Below are positions 41,401 to 55,600 of a DNA stretch of 64,000 bases, piece by piece. Below the pieces are notes generated by a model that had not been told where the DNA came from, searched no databases, and saw only the letters and a list, made by a program, of their open reading frames with translations. Position numbers and translations under genes: made by a program. The DNA comes from Trichoplax adhaerens. Its lineage: Eukaryota; Placozoa; Uniplacotomia; Trichoplacea; Trichoplacidae. The stretch is from assembly GCF_000150275.1 (NCBI RefSeq), contig NW_002060943.1, positions 4,298,008 to 4,362,007 on the forward strand. Reading direction: 5' to 3'. Position 1 is the stretch's first letter; each line of letters opens with the position of its first letter.

Positions 41401-42307
41401 GTAAAAAAATTAAAAAATAGCACTTTTGTCCATTAAAGTGAATAAAAGGTCTTAGCAGATACAGCCTAATATTGTCTGAAGACTAATTGGAAAGGCAGCA
41501 GACGAAGAAATCTTGTGAGTACAGAAAAAGTGACAAATTTAAATTCAGCTTGACTTCGTTCAAGCATTATTGATCCATTTCAATCATCTATATTTATATG
41601 CTGAATATTGTTTGATACTCTTAATTGCACTTATCTCATCTAAATACAACAGGTAAAAAAATTCAAGAGGGAAAACAACCTTTTCTTTTATAAGGCGATT
41701 GATCTGGTTAGCTATTAAGGTGTAAGGTAAGACCTAACTTATAATCGATATCGCTACAATTTTAACAATAGAAAGTGTTTTAAAGTCTTAGATACTGTAG
41801 GTAGATTTGCAGTAGCCACTTGAATTGATTATTCTGTAACTGAGTAGTCAATTCTATTCAGGTTATTCGAACATTTTGAAATATTCTATAAAATTAAGAG
41901 AATAAGAAAGATTACCTTAACATCACTCTTTTAAATGATACTGTTGATGCAATTGTTGATTTATCGATTACAGCTGAAGTTCGAAAATTAGCTATCATTT
42001 GGTTTAAAGTTGATTTTATGTGAAACTTGATATATCATTGTGATTTCTTAATTATTGAAAGATATATATCTGTTCTTAAGTAATAGATTTATTAATCTTA
42101 TCTTTGATCTAGTAAGTTTGATTGCGAAGTTTCCTTAGATTTTCTTTCTTGATATAATATTTTAACATTATAGGAAGAAAATTTTTTTCGGGTGATAATA
42201 TCGTGTTTGAGTATACCATATTGATTTGCTACCATAGCCTGCATTTTAGCTAACGTTAAGCTTAGCCTTATTCTCTTCGTCATCCATTATTGCTGCTATT
42301 ATCGATT
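29471..42307. other. Large non-coding region between homeobox genes A and B
   Basis: About 12.8 kb with no convincing exon. The distal poly(A) signal of gene A may be AATAAA near 30175. Weakly protein-like open stretches occur at 33718-33981 (+, hydrophobic C-terminal segment, no ATG at its start), 35.9-36.1 kb (- strand) and 36.27-36.48 kb (+). All lack homology that I can recognise. Such a long gap beside developmental regulators may hold cis-regulatory elements. Confidence 0.5.
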
Positions 42308-45300
42308 ATGTCTGGTTATCCGAGTAAAATGTCTTCATCATTTAATGTTTGTGGGCTTCTTGGCCGTGATCGATGGGGACTTGCTGGAATGAGTGGACAG
42401 GAAGGAGAGACAAACGGTAATCTTATGCAACAGCAGACGATTCCTTATGGCCATGGCAGCTATACGCCATATTCTTCGTCGACCTCATGTAATCTTCCAT
42501 TAAATTGTGATAATTTATACTTACCTAGTTGGTATCAAGCACAGGATACATCGAGCCAATATCAAGGTATCTACTTTTAATCCGTTCGCTATAATGTGTA
42601 ATGTTCTGACAGTAGAGTCTATAGTGGTTTCGTTTTCTTATAATGATTACAAACAATGTCAGTAGGAAAAGGTGACACAAGTGAAATGTTGCAAAATCAT
42701 TCGATGTACAATTCTTTGAAATTGTAATATCAATATATTCCAGTACAGCATTTAAAATAGCAAATGACAAAATCGTGCACTAATTGAATAAAGTGAATAA
42801 TTGAGTTAGTTTAGATTGAAGAATGGTTAGCTATACCAGTATATAGATCGAGTAACGGTACAATATTGTTCAACAGATGATAACTTCATAAGGTAAGGAA
42901 AATTAATTAATTATCTTTAATCTTCATATGGTAATTGATGAGATCGTTTCGCCGAATATATAAGCGTAAGAAACGAAGTAGACATAGGACTAAGCAGATG
43001 ATCATTGATATGCATATTTTGAATTCTGACACTTGATCAGAGTTTTAATTTTGTTGAGGCTACTCTCAATCATTATACAGGAATAATTTAAGTGGATTAA
43101 CCTATTTCATGTTGATATTTAGTTAAGAGAATAAACTTCACCATCGTTGCTGGGTGTTAAGAGCGACTTGTAATCTATTGAAGTTGTCACTTGTAGTCAA
43201 TGATTGATAAGAAAAAGCTTTTATACAGAGAGTTCAAGTGCAATATGTCGCCAGTTAAGAGAAAAATACTTAATGGAAGGCAATTCCAACATAGTTTAAG
43301 ATGTAAAATGAAGGTGGAATTTTATATTTTTAGCAATACTAAAGGAGCTGTACGAAATAATTAGGAATTCATAATTTCAGTAAGGATTATTAGTCCGTCT
43401 TACGGCTGCGAGCGAATTATGAACTCAATGTTGATGCATCGTAGTCACTGTACATGATATACGAGTATAGCAAATACAGTAATATAATACACCAGAAGAG
43501 ATGTTACTTTCTTTTCCTCATTTTTGAAAAATTTTTGCCATTACTCATCGGGAAGTTTAATTGTTTTTTGGTATAAATTCTGAAAGGCTGATAGTATCGG
43601 TTGCGGCTCTTTGAAATTTTAAGAAAAGATAACTAGTTGGAAATTATATTATTTCTAATATACAAAATGTTATTTTTCATTTGGACTTCATGAAAAAGTA
43701 CAGCAATACTATTTTTTATTTGGACTTCATGAAAAGTATAGTACTTGCTATGAGATTTATTTTCAAGGAGAATACTGCAGGTGATTTGGTATCTTGACCT
43801 GATTTACTATTAAAACTATACCCCAGTATTTAAAATCTTTATCCTTGTTCATTCATTCTTTCAACTAGGTTTTATTGCCGTTCATGTTGAACAAATGTTA
43901 TTGTTACAATGCAGATCACCGATAAATATCTTTATTCATTGATTTCTTTCCGTGATATGATCCTTTACCGAATAATAACATAAAATAGACAAGTAGTGCA
44001 CTATCTGTAGGGGAGTGTTGCATGAGCATCTCGTTTTATATAAGGTACATATAGCTTGTAAAGCCTAATGATCAAGATATTAGTAAGAAGTAAATTAAGA
44101 ACATGAATAAGGCAGAGATTTTATTTTAGCATATCATACTTTATGATAAATGCATCAATGCTCCTTTAAACCGATAACATCGGTATCATTACCTGCAGAC
44201 ATATTTTTGATGGTTTACAGAGTCTATATAAGGCGATAGAGAGATTCGATTGTCAGCATTTTATTGATTAGGGAATTGCTTTGTTTCTTCACTTCGCCGG
44301 ATGCTGCTAATCCTGGCAACGGTTCATTAATTTTTTGTTTAGTTATTCATTTAATAATTGGTAGACCCATTTCAGGATTTTAGTCGTTTACGTGATGAAT
44401 TAAATAGAAAGATAATTTGAGCCTATTTAGTTTGAAGACAATAATAGAATTGATTTTGGCACTTTATCACTATTTGTCTAGTGAACTCGCATATTGGCGA
44501 ATGGTATATAAAACATACTAACTTACTAAACATCTTAAGTGAAGATTTAATCGATCTTTTCCAAAATGTTTGGTATAATTCATATGTTAAAGTAATTTAC
44601 TGCTAAAAGTAATGCTAAATGGCAATAAGTATTAATTGCAATACTGATAAATCATTGAAATATTACAGATGTAGAATTTCCTCCAGGATTTGCTAACATA
44701 AGGGATTACTAGTTGGATTTAAAATTACATTACAAAGGATGATACGGTAGCTAATTTAGGATAAAGTTCCATTATTTTTGTTGTAATGATAGTTTAGCGC
44801 TTTATAATAATTAATACTGCAAATTAATATTCCGTTGCTGTATTGCTAATTTTCTTTCCTGACGATAATTAATTAGACTCTTGTTACATATTAATTCATA
44901 AATTAATTTCCTTAAACTTGATTTCATGATTAATATCCGACAATGATCAAAGTGAGAATTGAGTTTAGCAAGACAAAAATTTTACTGTTACCATACTGCT
45001 TTTCCTGCAACTTTATTAATATGATGCTGTAAACAGTCCTTTCCTATAAATTCGATCTTTGAGATGCATTAATTATTAATATGTTTACTAATAATTGAAC
45101 AATCAGCCAATTAAAAGGTGAGCTATTAACTATGATAAGCTCAATTTGAGCGTCCATTTGCTTGCCTAAAACAATATTGATTTATAATCGCTTTCTTTGT
45201 CCTGGAGCGGATATTTTTTTGTCTAATAACCTAAGTCTATTACGCTAATCAGTCAATTTGGTACATGACTTCCTTTTCTCCTTATTATTGAAACTGCTGT

Positions 45301-48300
45301 GTTTCAATTAGAATAACAAATACCACAATAGGTTGTACCTACAATGACGTAACTTAAAATTAGACTACAAATTATATTTGAGACAGATTGATTGAAAGAA
45401 AAGCGAATAACTAGTTTACCGATCTCGACGCAGTTTGAGGGCTAAATATAGAGTACGAAAATTATTATAAAATTGATATCTATTAATGGTATATAATGAC
45501 TCTTCAGGTATAAGTTGTGCTTATTACAAGTCCTGTAAATTTTCTTTTACTATCTGTGACATACATACAAAATAATGAATTTTGATGTAAAATTGATATA
45601 GAATATTATTGTACGGGTACGTATGTTAATAACAAATTTGAAATTAATTCTTGGTTATGTTGATTTACTACATTTACTGGATAACTTGGAAGATTTTCAA
45701 CGATGCTTATAGCTCAAGTTGTTTTAGAAATCGGAAGGGCTTTTTAGCAATTGATTCACCGTTTTATTTAGTTTTAAAAGTTTAGTTTTCTTTGCCAGGT
45801 AATGGAGAGGGAAAGAAAGCCATATCATAGATGTAGAATAGCGATAGTACGAGTAGGAATGGGTCAATGTATGTAAATTAACTTTGTAAATATCTGCTGG
45901 TAATACATTACTTTATGATTTTTCCCGAATAATTCTTTTCCGATACAAATTCATGCGTTGCAATATCATAAAAAATACTAATTTAACTCCGGATACCACT
46001 AATTCATGTTCGACTGAAAGCAGGGATTGTTTTAAAAAAATTAAGCCATTGCGTAGCGTATAACCTTAACTCCGTTAACCAGTACAGCAGTTCTTATATT
46101 AAATTAATAGATTCATATTATGAAAATGCAACTACAATGGGGCCGTAATGTTAGCTTGCCAAAATATGATAAGTTTAAAGCATTATCTATGCTGGTCTAT
46201 GTATGGTAGTTATTTTTTAATTTCAAGTGAACTACCACGAGCATAGTGCTCAACTGGTCTTGATAAACTACAGACCGTCAATACTACTTAGTCGTTTTTG
46301 GTCAGTTCATGCTTAATAACTATCGATAATGCGATCAAGTAATTTACTAATATGCAGAAATATTACACATTGAGGGATAGGGATACAGAATAATGGCCTC
46401 GCAATAGTGCACGACGACAACAATTGACAACGCGGTGATTATTAGTCATGGCTAATTAATTAGGAATCAGTTATAAATATTATCGCCTACTTGCCTATTT
46501 AATAGCTTTTATTAAACCTCTCTCTTTACTGATAGTAAATTAATAGAGAAAAATGCGTACTCTATCTTAGAATACAATGGAGTATAGGGTAGTAATTAGC
46601 CAAGTAGCATACTGGGCATTGCTATCGCCTGCTTTGTATGAATCATCTGTCACGTAGTCTACTGAAGACTGTCTTCTACTGTACCGGTATATAACACTGC
46701 AGTCTTATATGACTTTACACGAATTTTTAAATCTTTTTTACTGCATTTCAACAAGATTACACTAAGTTGAGGACTCGAGAAGCCTTTAATCGTGCAACAA
46801 GATCACTTTTTAGCTACCCCCGGGCGGGTAGTGTCTTTGGTCGTTTTATTTGAAGCTTGGCCTACACGGGTTCATTAAGGCTTTTATCAAAATAAATCAT
46901 TACGGTCGTGTAGCGCAGCTCCTAAAATAACTTAAAAACAAAGTTTGTAATAGTGTACGATAATAGTTCAAGTTGTAAGCCAGATTTCGAGATTATCCAA
47001 ATTTCTTATCATAAATAAATATTTACGTATATTATCGCCATTTTACTGCAATTCTTATATTTTATAATATAAACTGTAGATCTAGGATACTAAGTTTGAT
47101 TGATAATAGAGATTTCTTGGCAATTTGGCGGATGAACTAATTCATACATTTAAAGTAAAAGTTGATAAAAAATTTCGAAATTTTAATTATACTATTTCAA
47201 GACACTTTATCACAAATTGTTGAATGGGATACTCATAGATTGTACTTCTGCCGAAGAAACTATATTTTCACTTCATTATCACTTTGCCAATATACAGGAC
47301 TGAGGATTGAAACGATGAATGACTTTGATAAAATACATATAGTGAAGAGCTTTCTGCTTATCCATTATTTAGAATACTTGATTACAAGAATCATTTAGAT
47401 GATTCAAGCTATAGAAATATAACCTAGAAAGATTTTATTTGATATTGCAGTATCTTGGGAGGAATCCCAATTTAATTTCCATTTGGTTAGTGAAATTTAG
47501 GAATGAAGGACGTGACTGTTTTCGATAACCTGGATGTTTCAATGTTTAAATCTAGCCTTACGATGATCTTCATGACTAAGTATTCGGGCTAACTACCATG
47601 AAGCTAATTATTCACCTAAAAGAACTAGATTATTATTACAAGATTTGCAAAAAGACTATTAAAGCTGTTTTCAAGTTCAGTTTTAACCATTGTCAATTTC
47701 TTACACACTAAATGTTTACAACAATCTTACTCTGAATATTATCATTTACTAACATAACTTAGCCTGATGTTGGAAATTGGCGACAAATAGCTGAACCAGA
47801 CACGCTAAAAACATATTTTGTCACTTAATGCCGTCGATACCACTAGACCGTAAAAAAATTAACCTGTCATGAATTTTGACGTCTGACTTAATAGGATACT
47901 TACAGCTGTAGAAACATATATAGACGATGCAATTATTCGGATATTATTGATAAAAAAAGACAAAAAGTCGTGTTAGATTGTGTCAAACGGTGCCCGGTAT
48001 CAATAGTACTGTAAATCATATGCGAACGATCATCTGCTTCGGGTTGGGCAAATATTTTGATCGAGCAGAAGAGGTAGACATTGTATAATTGTACAAGGGC
48101 ATTCAGGCATTATAAGTAGGCGATAATACTATATCTACCGTATGCTTTCTTTTGGCAACTTCTTGTGAAGAATAAAAACATAATTTACATTACGTGGTAC
48201 TGAGTTTTAAAATCGACAAACATGACATCGCGCTAAGGAAAATGTCTAGTCATCTATGATTACAGACAGTAACAACTAAATTTCCAATTCCGAATCGATT

Positions 48301-49661
48301 ATCGAGTTTTAATTATCAGTGGAAGGCCCAATTTCATAATTAATCGACTTTCACACTTTGTGATAGTTCATATACTGGTATAGCGAGTGTAATTGCTTGC
48401 TTGCTCGTATACATTAATGGACATAGATTCGCTAACGGTAGAGTATCGAACTAATATAAAGTAGAAAGCGATGAGAATTCATATCAGCAGGTTACTACAA
48501 AATTGATTTACTTAGCGACTTGAGATGAAATTAGTGTCTCTACGGAGCAAAGATCGATACTTCGTGCTTTTTCTAAGCCATCCTAAGTAATAAGAGCCTG
48601 CGATTATAAAGATAGTTATAATAATGATAATAGAAAATATCTACTTTAAAGGAGAAAGGCAATGATTCAATACTGTTGAATATTTACAGTACAATTTTTT
48701 CAGTAATTACAACTGAGCTCAGCAAATCGGTAAAATGATTTCTACAGATATCTCCATGTAGTGTATTGTTGATGATCCTATTGCTAAATAATTCTAGCGT
48801 CAATAATATCATTGGAATAGTGGGTAGCATTTCTAGCAGTATAGTGTTAAGCGGTATCTCCTACTCCAGTACTGTAATGCTTTTAAAGATGTTTTGTAGG
48901 CTTGCCGCTGTTTACTTTTCTAACCAAGTAGTTGTATTTCATCATTTGACAGTTATTTTTTTGAGGGAATAGCTAACCTTTATTCATTTCATGATATTCG
49001 TATTATTTCTCTCGTTCATTGATACATAGCTTTTAATGGATGGCCAACGTCTTTACTACCATCTACTTCTAACCAAATGTTCGGACAAACAAGTTTACCC
49101 ACTGGCGGTATTCTTCCACGTCAGGACAAAGGCGATACCCATATTCGAAAAAAGAAGAGAAGAATCTTATTTACTAAAAATCAGACAGATCAGTTAGAAA
49201 AACGATTTAGACAGCAGAAATATCTATCGGCACCTGAACGGGAACACTTAGCAAATATGATAAAGTTGACTCCAACTCAAGTTAAAATTTGGTTTCAGGT
49301 ATTAGTTAATCAAGCATTGATTGATATATATTAATGTTGCATGTTTATTCTTATTAAGTCTAAACTTGGTATAGCAACAACTAGGATCCATATTAGTTCA
49401 CTGCGGTAATAAATGCTTATTTTAACCGGGTCTTTCATTTATCTTTTAATAATATAGAATCATCGTTACAAATGTAAGCGACAAAAGAAAGCTAGCCATA
49501 ATGGAACCCTTGCTAATGGATACGACGATTGCAATGATGGTTGTATTAGTAATTTATCGTCACCTCAATCACCTAAACGTGTGGCTATTCCATTAATTGT
49601 TCACAATGGAGAGACGTTTTTAACATCTAAAAGTGATGGCACTCCTCATCATTCCTACTGA
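42308..49661 (+). CDS. NK2-class homeobox transcription factor with NK2-specific domain (gene B)
   Basis: DNA-binding nuclear regulator. Exons 42308-42566, 49030-49298 and 49458-49661 (TGA), 243 residues; an in-frame ATG at 42329 is an alternative start. The N-terminal [10 protein letters not shown] (F12, V14, L17, L18) is a degenerate TN/eh1 motif. The middle is rich in Ser, Tyr, Gln and Gly. The homeodomain spans residues about 127-186, with [34 protein letters not shown] and NHRYKCKR; Tyr54 marks the NK2 class. After it, [17 protein letters not shown] (about 215-231) matches the NK2-specific domain, a hydrophobic V-x-x-P-x-x-V core followed by DG/NG. Intron 1 is 6,463 bp, phase 1. Intron 2 is phase 0 between homeodomain Q50 and N51, as in gene A. 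The exon 1 to exon 2 join rests on phase agreement, a strong acceptor and the shared family structure, not on a transcript. Confidence 0.88.
43671..43748. repeat. 39-bp tandem duplication
   Basis: Two adjacent units starting at 43671 and 43710. Both contain ATTTGGACTTCATGAAAA, followed by a diverged AGTA[CT]AG block. They are well preserved over about 25 bp, so the duplication is fairly recent. Confidence 0.8.
46814..46831. other. GC-rich hairpin
   Basis: CTACCC (46814-46819) and GGGTAG (46826-46831) form a perfect 6-bp stem around a CCGGGC loop, in a locally GC-rich patch unlike its surroundings. About 40 bp later GCCT...AGGC can also pair (46860-46882). I tested the patch for a tRNA by eye and found no acceptable B box. 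Confidence 0.45.
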
Positions 49662-52600
49662 TCTTAGAACATATTCATTTCAGGTTGATTATTTTAGTTA
49701 AAATTACTGCTACTTTATCGTAAGTTTAAAAGATGTCTATTAGCAAATATTGCAAGTAATGCAGCTTAATTGAAAGTTGAAAACAATTATACTGTAATAA
49801 TGATGTTACTGTACTAATTTCATGATCAGCTAAATAATATGAGTAACTGTTCAAGAGAAATCTGAAGTTGAGTTTGTTTGGTAGGTGTTTATATACAGGA
49901 TGATTAACACTATTTAGGGACGATGTTAGTTATCTTTTAGCCACTGTTACCTGTTAATTTATCTGCTCAAAATCGTAGTGGCTAATTTGTGACGAAGAAA
50001 GTATCTTTAATTTCTAATCTTAAAGTTTTGATTTATCTGATTATGATATAATTGTCATCTATGTGAGATCAATTGATCGGTAAGCAATGTCAGTGACACT
50101 TTTGCAGAGTGCATTAATTTCGGCAAACCTCTTATCTTTATTGGTAACTTTATCCTCGATATCGTCTTTTAATTTACTGAGACTGATTTAAAATTTGCAA
50201 ATTCATGATCCAAAAGAAACGGGTGCAATCGTAATTCTATCCGAAATTTCGCGTTTATTTACTAATTTAACAATGATTTGATTTTAATAAGAAAAAATTC
50301 TCAATTTATCTGCAATGATTTTGAACACGGGGCATTATGTTCGAGTTTAACTGTGTTCTTTAATATAATTAGATCAGTAGAATAATGGTCTGTATGCTGA
50401 TTAATACTGCTTATTATTTAAAATTAATAAAAATGATGGAATCGACTACTCGATATAGTATTTCTAGCAATTTTAAATACTTAAAATGAGAACAGTATGA
50501 TGAAATATATATTTAATTTTACGTATAATGAGTATTAGAGTGTAAGTGAGATATGTAAAATAGGTTATTATCCAAGTACATCTTTTTACAGGTAGTCAGT
50601 GTTGTATATACTTATTATATAATTGACTGAAACTGCTATAAGCCTAAGGAATTACTGAAAATACACAGAAGGGCTCAGAAGAGCTTGATGGTGTTCTACT
50701 GTATTTCGTTATCCATGATTGGCAAAGTTGTTTTCTACATGGGTTCACGTACAGAAGTAAGGTATAGCATGCAGTATTTGAAGGAAATAGTTAAATTATA
50801 AGTCGTTCTTTCTTAAAGTTTTATCCATTTATATTTCATTAAGAAAGCATAGGCCCAATGTTGTCATCTGCGATAATAATAACAACCTTATATGCCAAGA
50901 TCTGAGGTCTACTATACGGAACATTATAAACACTATGCAAATCATCATAGTAATATTAATTAAGTTTTTGACTAGTTTATGATTACTGTACTACAGGCTA
51001 CTGAATATGCAATATCGTATGGAGGAATATGTAGCCAGTGAACTATTTGCAATTATAGTAATACACACAAAGCCTTACTGAACTGATCTTTAAATTTGTC
51101 AACATTAAATAAACGGAGCTTTAGAAATTGCAAAATTTCAGCAGATAAGTAGTACACAACTGGTAAATAAAATGATCCATAAAATTGACCTAGCAACAAT
51201 ATTACTATAAAATCACGCTGCTTACATAGTTCCTCGTGTGTTAGCCAATTATCTTCTTATTTACTTTGTGAAAGAATTTTAAAAATTTAAAAATAAAGAA
51301 CTTAAGTCCTATGAAGTATACTCAAAAATTATATGTATAAGGAATATGCTCACATATCAATAGTCCAAAAACGAATTTGTTAAAATAAAGCTATAGAATA
51401 CGATGGTACTTGGTGCAGTGAATAATTCCAATAAAGGTTAAAATCCTTGGGCGCTGTAAACATCTTATAAATAAATTATAATTTGGCAAAGAGAAGACTT
51501 TGCTAGTTGATTATTAACTCTGAGACTTGTCCAATATGATCAAATTGTAACTTAATAAGGAAAATAATTTAATTCATTGAAATAAATACTACATTGGCGA
51601 GAATTAATTTACTTATAAGTACCTATACAGAACAAAAGTTAACGTTAGAAATCTTCATAGGATATAGCACAAATTGTAATTTAGGTGAAGCAGCAGTATC
51701 TGTTTGGATCTTTCGTACAATTTTTAGCTTGAAAAGTTGGCTAATTCTACTACAGAGTTTAGATCATGTAACGATTGTATCTCATACAGTTGCTGTCTCT
51801 CAGATCTCTATAGTCAAAATCTGACTATATGAAATTCGCCATAGATATACTGTTGTGTTCGACATCATATTTATTAAAATTAATAACAAATTGGTAAGAT
51901 TGCTATATTCAATCTTGTAAGCAATCTATCTGGGGAAATTTAGTGTAGTCATTAAATGAAAATTCCCTTTCAGGAAGGAATAAAATTTTAATTTCTATAT
52001 AATATCATATGATCTGGTCAGAGAAAACAAGTTGAATCGAACACAAAAACATCGCATTTATTACGATTATAGTTTAAACAAAAGATTTATTACTATAATA
52101 TTTTAGCAGTAAATTTATTAAGTGTTTTAAAAAAATCGATTATGTTATAGTATGCTGTATTGCAGCATGTTCTACTGTGTTAGTAAAGCTGTAGCACTTG
52201 CTTGAACATGAAAGTGACTCAATAATTGAGATACAGGTTACAATTTTTTCTAGATCACTAAAATTTTAAAATATATTAGTAGCTCCAGTATTTACAAGTT
52301 AACAACTTGTAGGTTATATTAATAAAATATCTATACCTAGTTTTGTTAAAAGGGTTAATTTCTATTTTCTAGGTTGATATCCAAAGGGCCAAAGGCTAAA
52401 TATTTGAAAGCTGTTAATGCGCAGGGATTCTGATGCAGCTTTTCATATGCGTTCTCCATTTGATCTTTCATCCTATACTTTAAAAATTAGAAAGTCTTGG
52501 AAACATATAATAGTAGTAAGGTTGAAGTATTTCTCCAAATAAATTATAGTTTAATATGCTACTTTTATTACATAACTATAGAAATGAACCTACAGGAATA

Positions 52601-55600
52601 TATTAGATTGATATTTTCTCAAGTATAATTTCAGGGTACAAACGGATACATACTCGTACGTATCTCTCGCTCTACTTTCTTGATATTTCTAAAAAGTAAT
52701 AAAATGTTTTGCTTAATCTTTGCAGGATAAAATATGTGTAAAGATGAAATTGACATATCTATCTAAATAACCAGAAAATAAGATTAAATAGCATAATCTC
52801 GATATTATGATCTTCAATAGCACTTTTGTGATTAATACCGATTAATTAATCAAGATGTATATTCAACATTTTGCTATTTTTAAATTTTTTAGCACAAAGC
52901 GATCTTATCCCACTATTTTGCTAAACAATTAACTTTGCGTTCGTAGTAAAATTTTTGGCTAATATTATAATCTATTTATTAGAATTACATGTAAGTTTGC
53001 AATAAGCTATAGGACTTGTTACCGTCTCAATTTCAGTTGATTTCAAATTTAATTAACCTTAATGTGTCATCTGAAATTTGTGAATTGAGGGTGTTAGATT
53101 TATATCTAACTCATAATTCTGAGCCTACATAAAAGAGTTTTGTAAATAGATTCCTTCAGCGATAATGATGAAATAATATGTACATATCTTTTAATTTAGA
53201 CTACTTTTAGCAGCTGTAATGTTCAAAATTGCTTTTGATATCGAAATAATTCGAGTAAAAGTTTATATTAGCAAATGAATAATATCATTATCCAAAATAT
53301 CGATAGAACGTAGGTGTAGGTAATGATGGTATTGTCTTAGGCAATGATTAATAAAAGTAATTTACAGTAAGATTCGTAGTTACGTATAGAAATTCAATAA
53401 ATTTATCATAGTTCTTATTAACTATTATAGAATGTTATTATCTAAACTTGCTGTTACAATAATTAAATTAAAATTTGATGTTGAACTAATGAAATAGTCT
53501 TGAATGATTGGTGTTGATATAGAGAGTTTATATTATCATGTTGTTTACTAAGAGTGGCTGCTATTCAGTCTACAGGCATGTAAAATTACTTTATTAATTA
53601 TATTTCACTATCCTTTGTTTTGTTATTGAATTTGCGATATTATCGTTCCATTTTAATATCTATCATCGAACAGGAGATTAACAATTTCAGATGACCAGAT
53701 TTAAGACATATTGTAGTTCAATCAAGGAAGAAAGATTCATCGCAATGCTAATATGTTTTCATTTAACTCCGCAATTCGTAAGCATTTATAGGTTGAGTTC
53801 TACGTATATGATATCAACCTCCTAAAGCTCTGTATATGACAATATTAGAGTATAGTTTTAGAAAAAAATTTCTTTATGCTTACTGCTTGTGCTATAAAAA
53901 TGGTTTACGATACGATTAGTTGTGAAGTATATCATAAGCAAACGACGTATTTCCTTCATCTAAAGTAAAAAAAGTAAAAGTTGTTTGCATAGCTTACCTT
54001 TTGAAGAGTTCTAGAACTTTAATTTAATAAAAATGAGTCAGTTGTTAATGATCTATTGATTTGTATAATACTTCAAAGAAATAATAAGACTTGACTTGCA
54101 CTGATGACTAATTATATTTATGCCTAGATTTCTATTGCTTCTATTTCAAAATTATCAATAGAATACAGTATTTTTAAAAATTCGTTTTGATTGTTTGACA
54201 ATCCTATTGACCTCCTCAATAATTAACTTGTAAATTTTAAAAAATTTCAATAGGCGAGTCTGCTTATTCAATGAGGAAAAAATAAATCAGAACCATTTCC
54301 TCATTGTCTTAATTTTCCTTTCATTTTTAAGATCTTCAAGCGGTTTTCCATATTGTTATATTGGCATGGGCAGACTAATGTTGAACGTTGAAAGATAAAG
54401 TTAATGTATAACTAGTTTTTTAAGTTTAGTTAGCGTATTCTATGGTCGATCTACAAAATGTTGGACTATCTGACTAGTTGATAACAATGAAGTTAATCAA
54501 GAACTGCTTCGATTGCTTATTTAAAGTTACATTTTTATAAGAGTTCAGTCATGGTTAATAAATCTGTAATAGTTATTTCTTCTAGGTTATGAAATATCAA
54601 TACAACCGTAAACAGACATTATAAAATTGGCGACGTGATACAAAATCTTGGACGAGACACGAAGCAAACGGAATGGATTAACACCTGGAGATTTTTTAAA
54701 ATGTAAACAACGAACTATATAGACTGTTGAACGATTTCATGTCAGATCTATTTACAAATTAGAATCTAATCTACCGTGCTATCTAATGGATTGAATTAAT
54801 CTTATCATGTTATGACTAATGTATGTCATTACTTTATCGATCATTCACGAAGTCTTATGTGGGAGGTCATGTTATGAAGAATGATATTTTAAACTTTTGG
54901 TTTTGGTTTGGTTTGGTTTGTATCCGCACTATTTCTAACATAATTTAATGGTAGATTTTGTTATTACCTGAAAAATAAGGATCGAATTATCAGAAAATTC
55001 CATTTTATTCCTGCTTCCGATCTTATGGTAGTAATGATATATCACAATCATTAGAGTAGGAGTTGGACATATCCGCTGAACCCCTAAATTTTAGATGTTG
55101 GTTCACTTGTTTACAAAACTTGCTATAAATCTGTCAGTTATATCCATCTGTTTCAGGTTAATAACCTGTCATTTACGAGAGATGTTCAAAATTTGTCATG
55201 ATCTAGTCTTTGTTAACAAATGTTAAAAATCTACCACAGATAGATAAAATTATAAGAGTATTACAGTCATCAATATGTAATAATTTAAGCGTAAGTCTTT
55301 GTTGATGTGAATACTGAATTTCATTTCGTAGACATATTACAGAATTTTATTAAAACATAATATTGACAATGTCAATAAAGGCGGAATATGTAAGTATAAA
55401 TGTTTAAATTAATGTTGTAATTTCTTGGCTTCCAATTTCTGGAATTGATCATTGCATTAGAATGGGAGCTTTATGTTATGTAATTGGTTAGGCCATTTTT
55501 GCCGTTTTAATTTTAAAATCGTTAACGTGGCCGTCTTGAAGTTTGGCTAGTAGAAAATGTTTGAGCAGTTGCAAATATATCAGAATTCTTGATTTTTAAA

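Larger units (their letters stand above)
42567..49029. other. 6.5-kb first intron of homeobox gene B
   Basis: By far the largest intron in the window. It carries a 39-bp tandem duplication (43671-43748) and a short GC-rich hairpin (46814-46831) but no recognisable exon. Open frames such as 47162-47398 and 48766-48972 (+) have no motif and no supporting splice sites. The length suggests intronic enhancers; that is inference. Confidence 0.6.

Noticed and set aside
46800-46880. Possible tRNA gene
   Set aside because: GGTTCATTAAG is a poor B box, and the arms cannot be arranged into a cloverleaf. I found no other convincing tRNA in the window.
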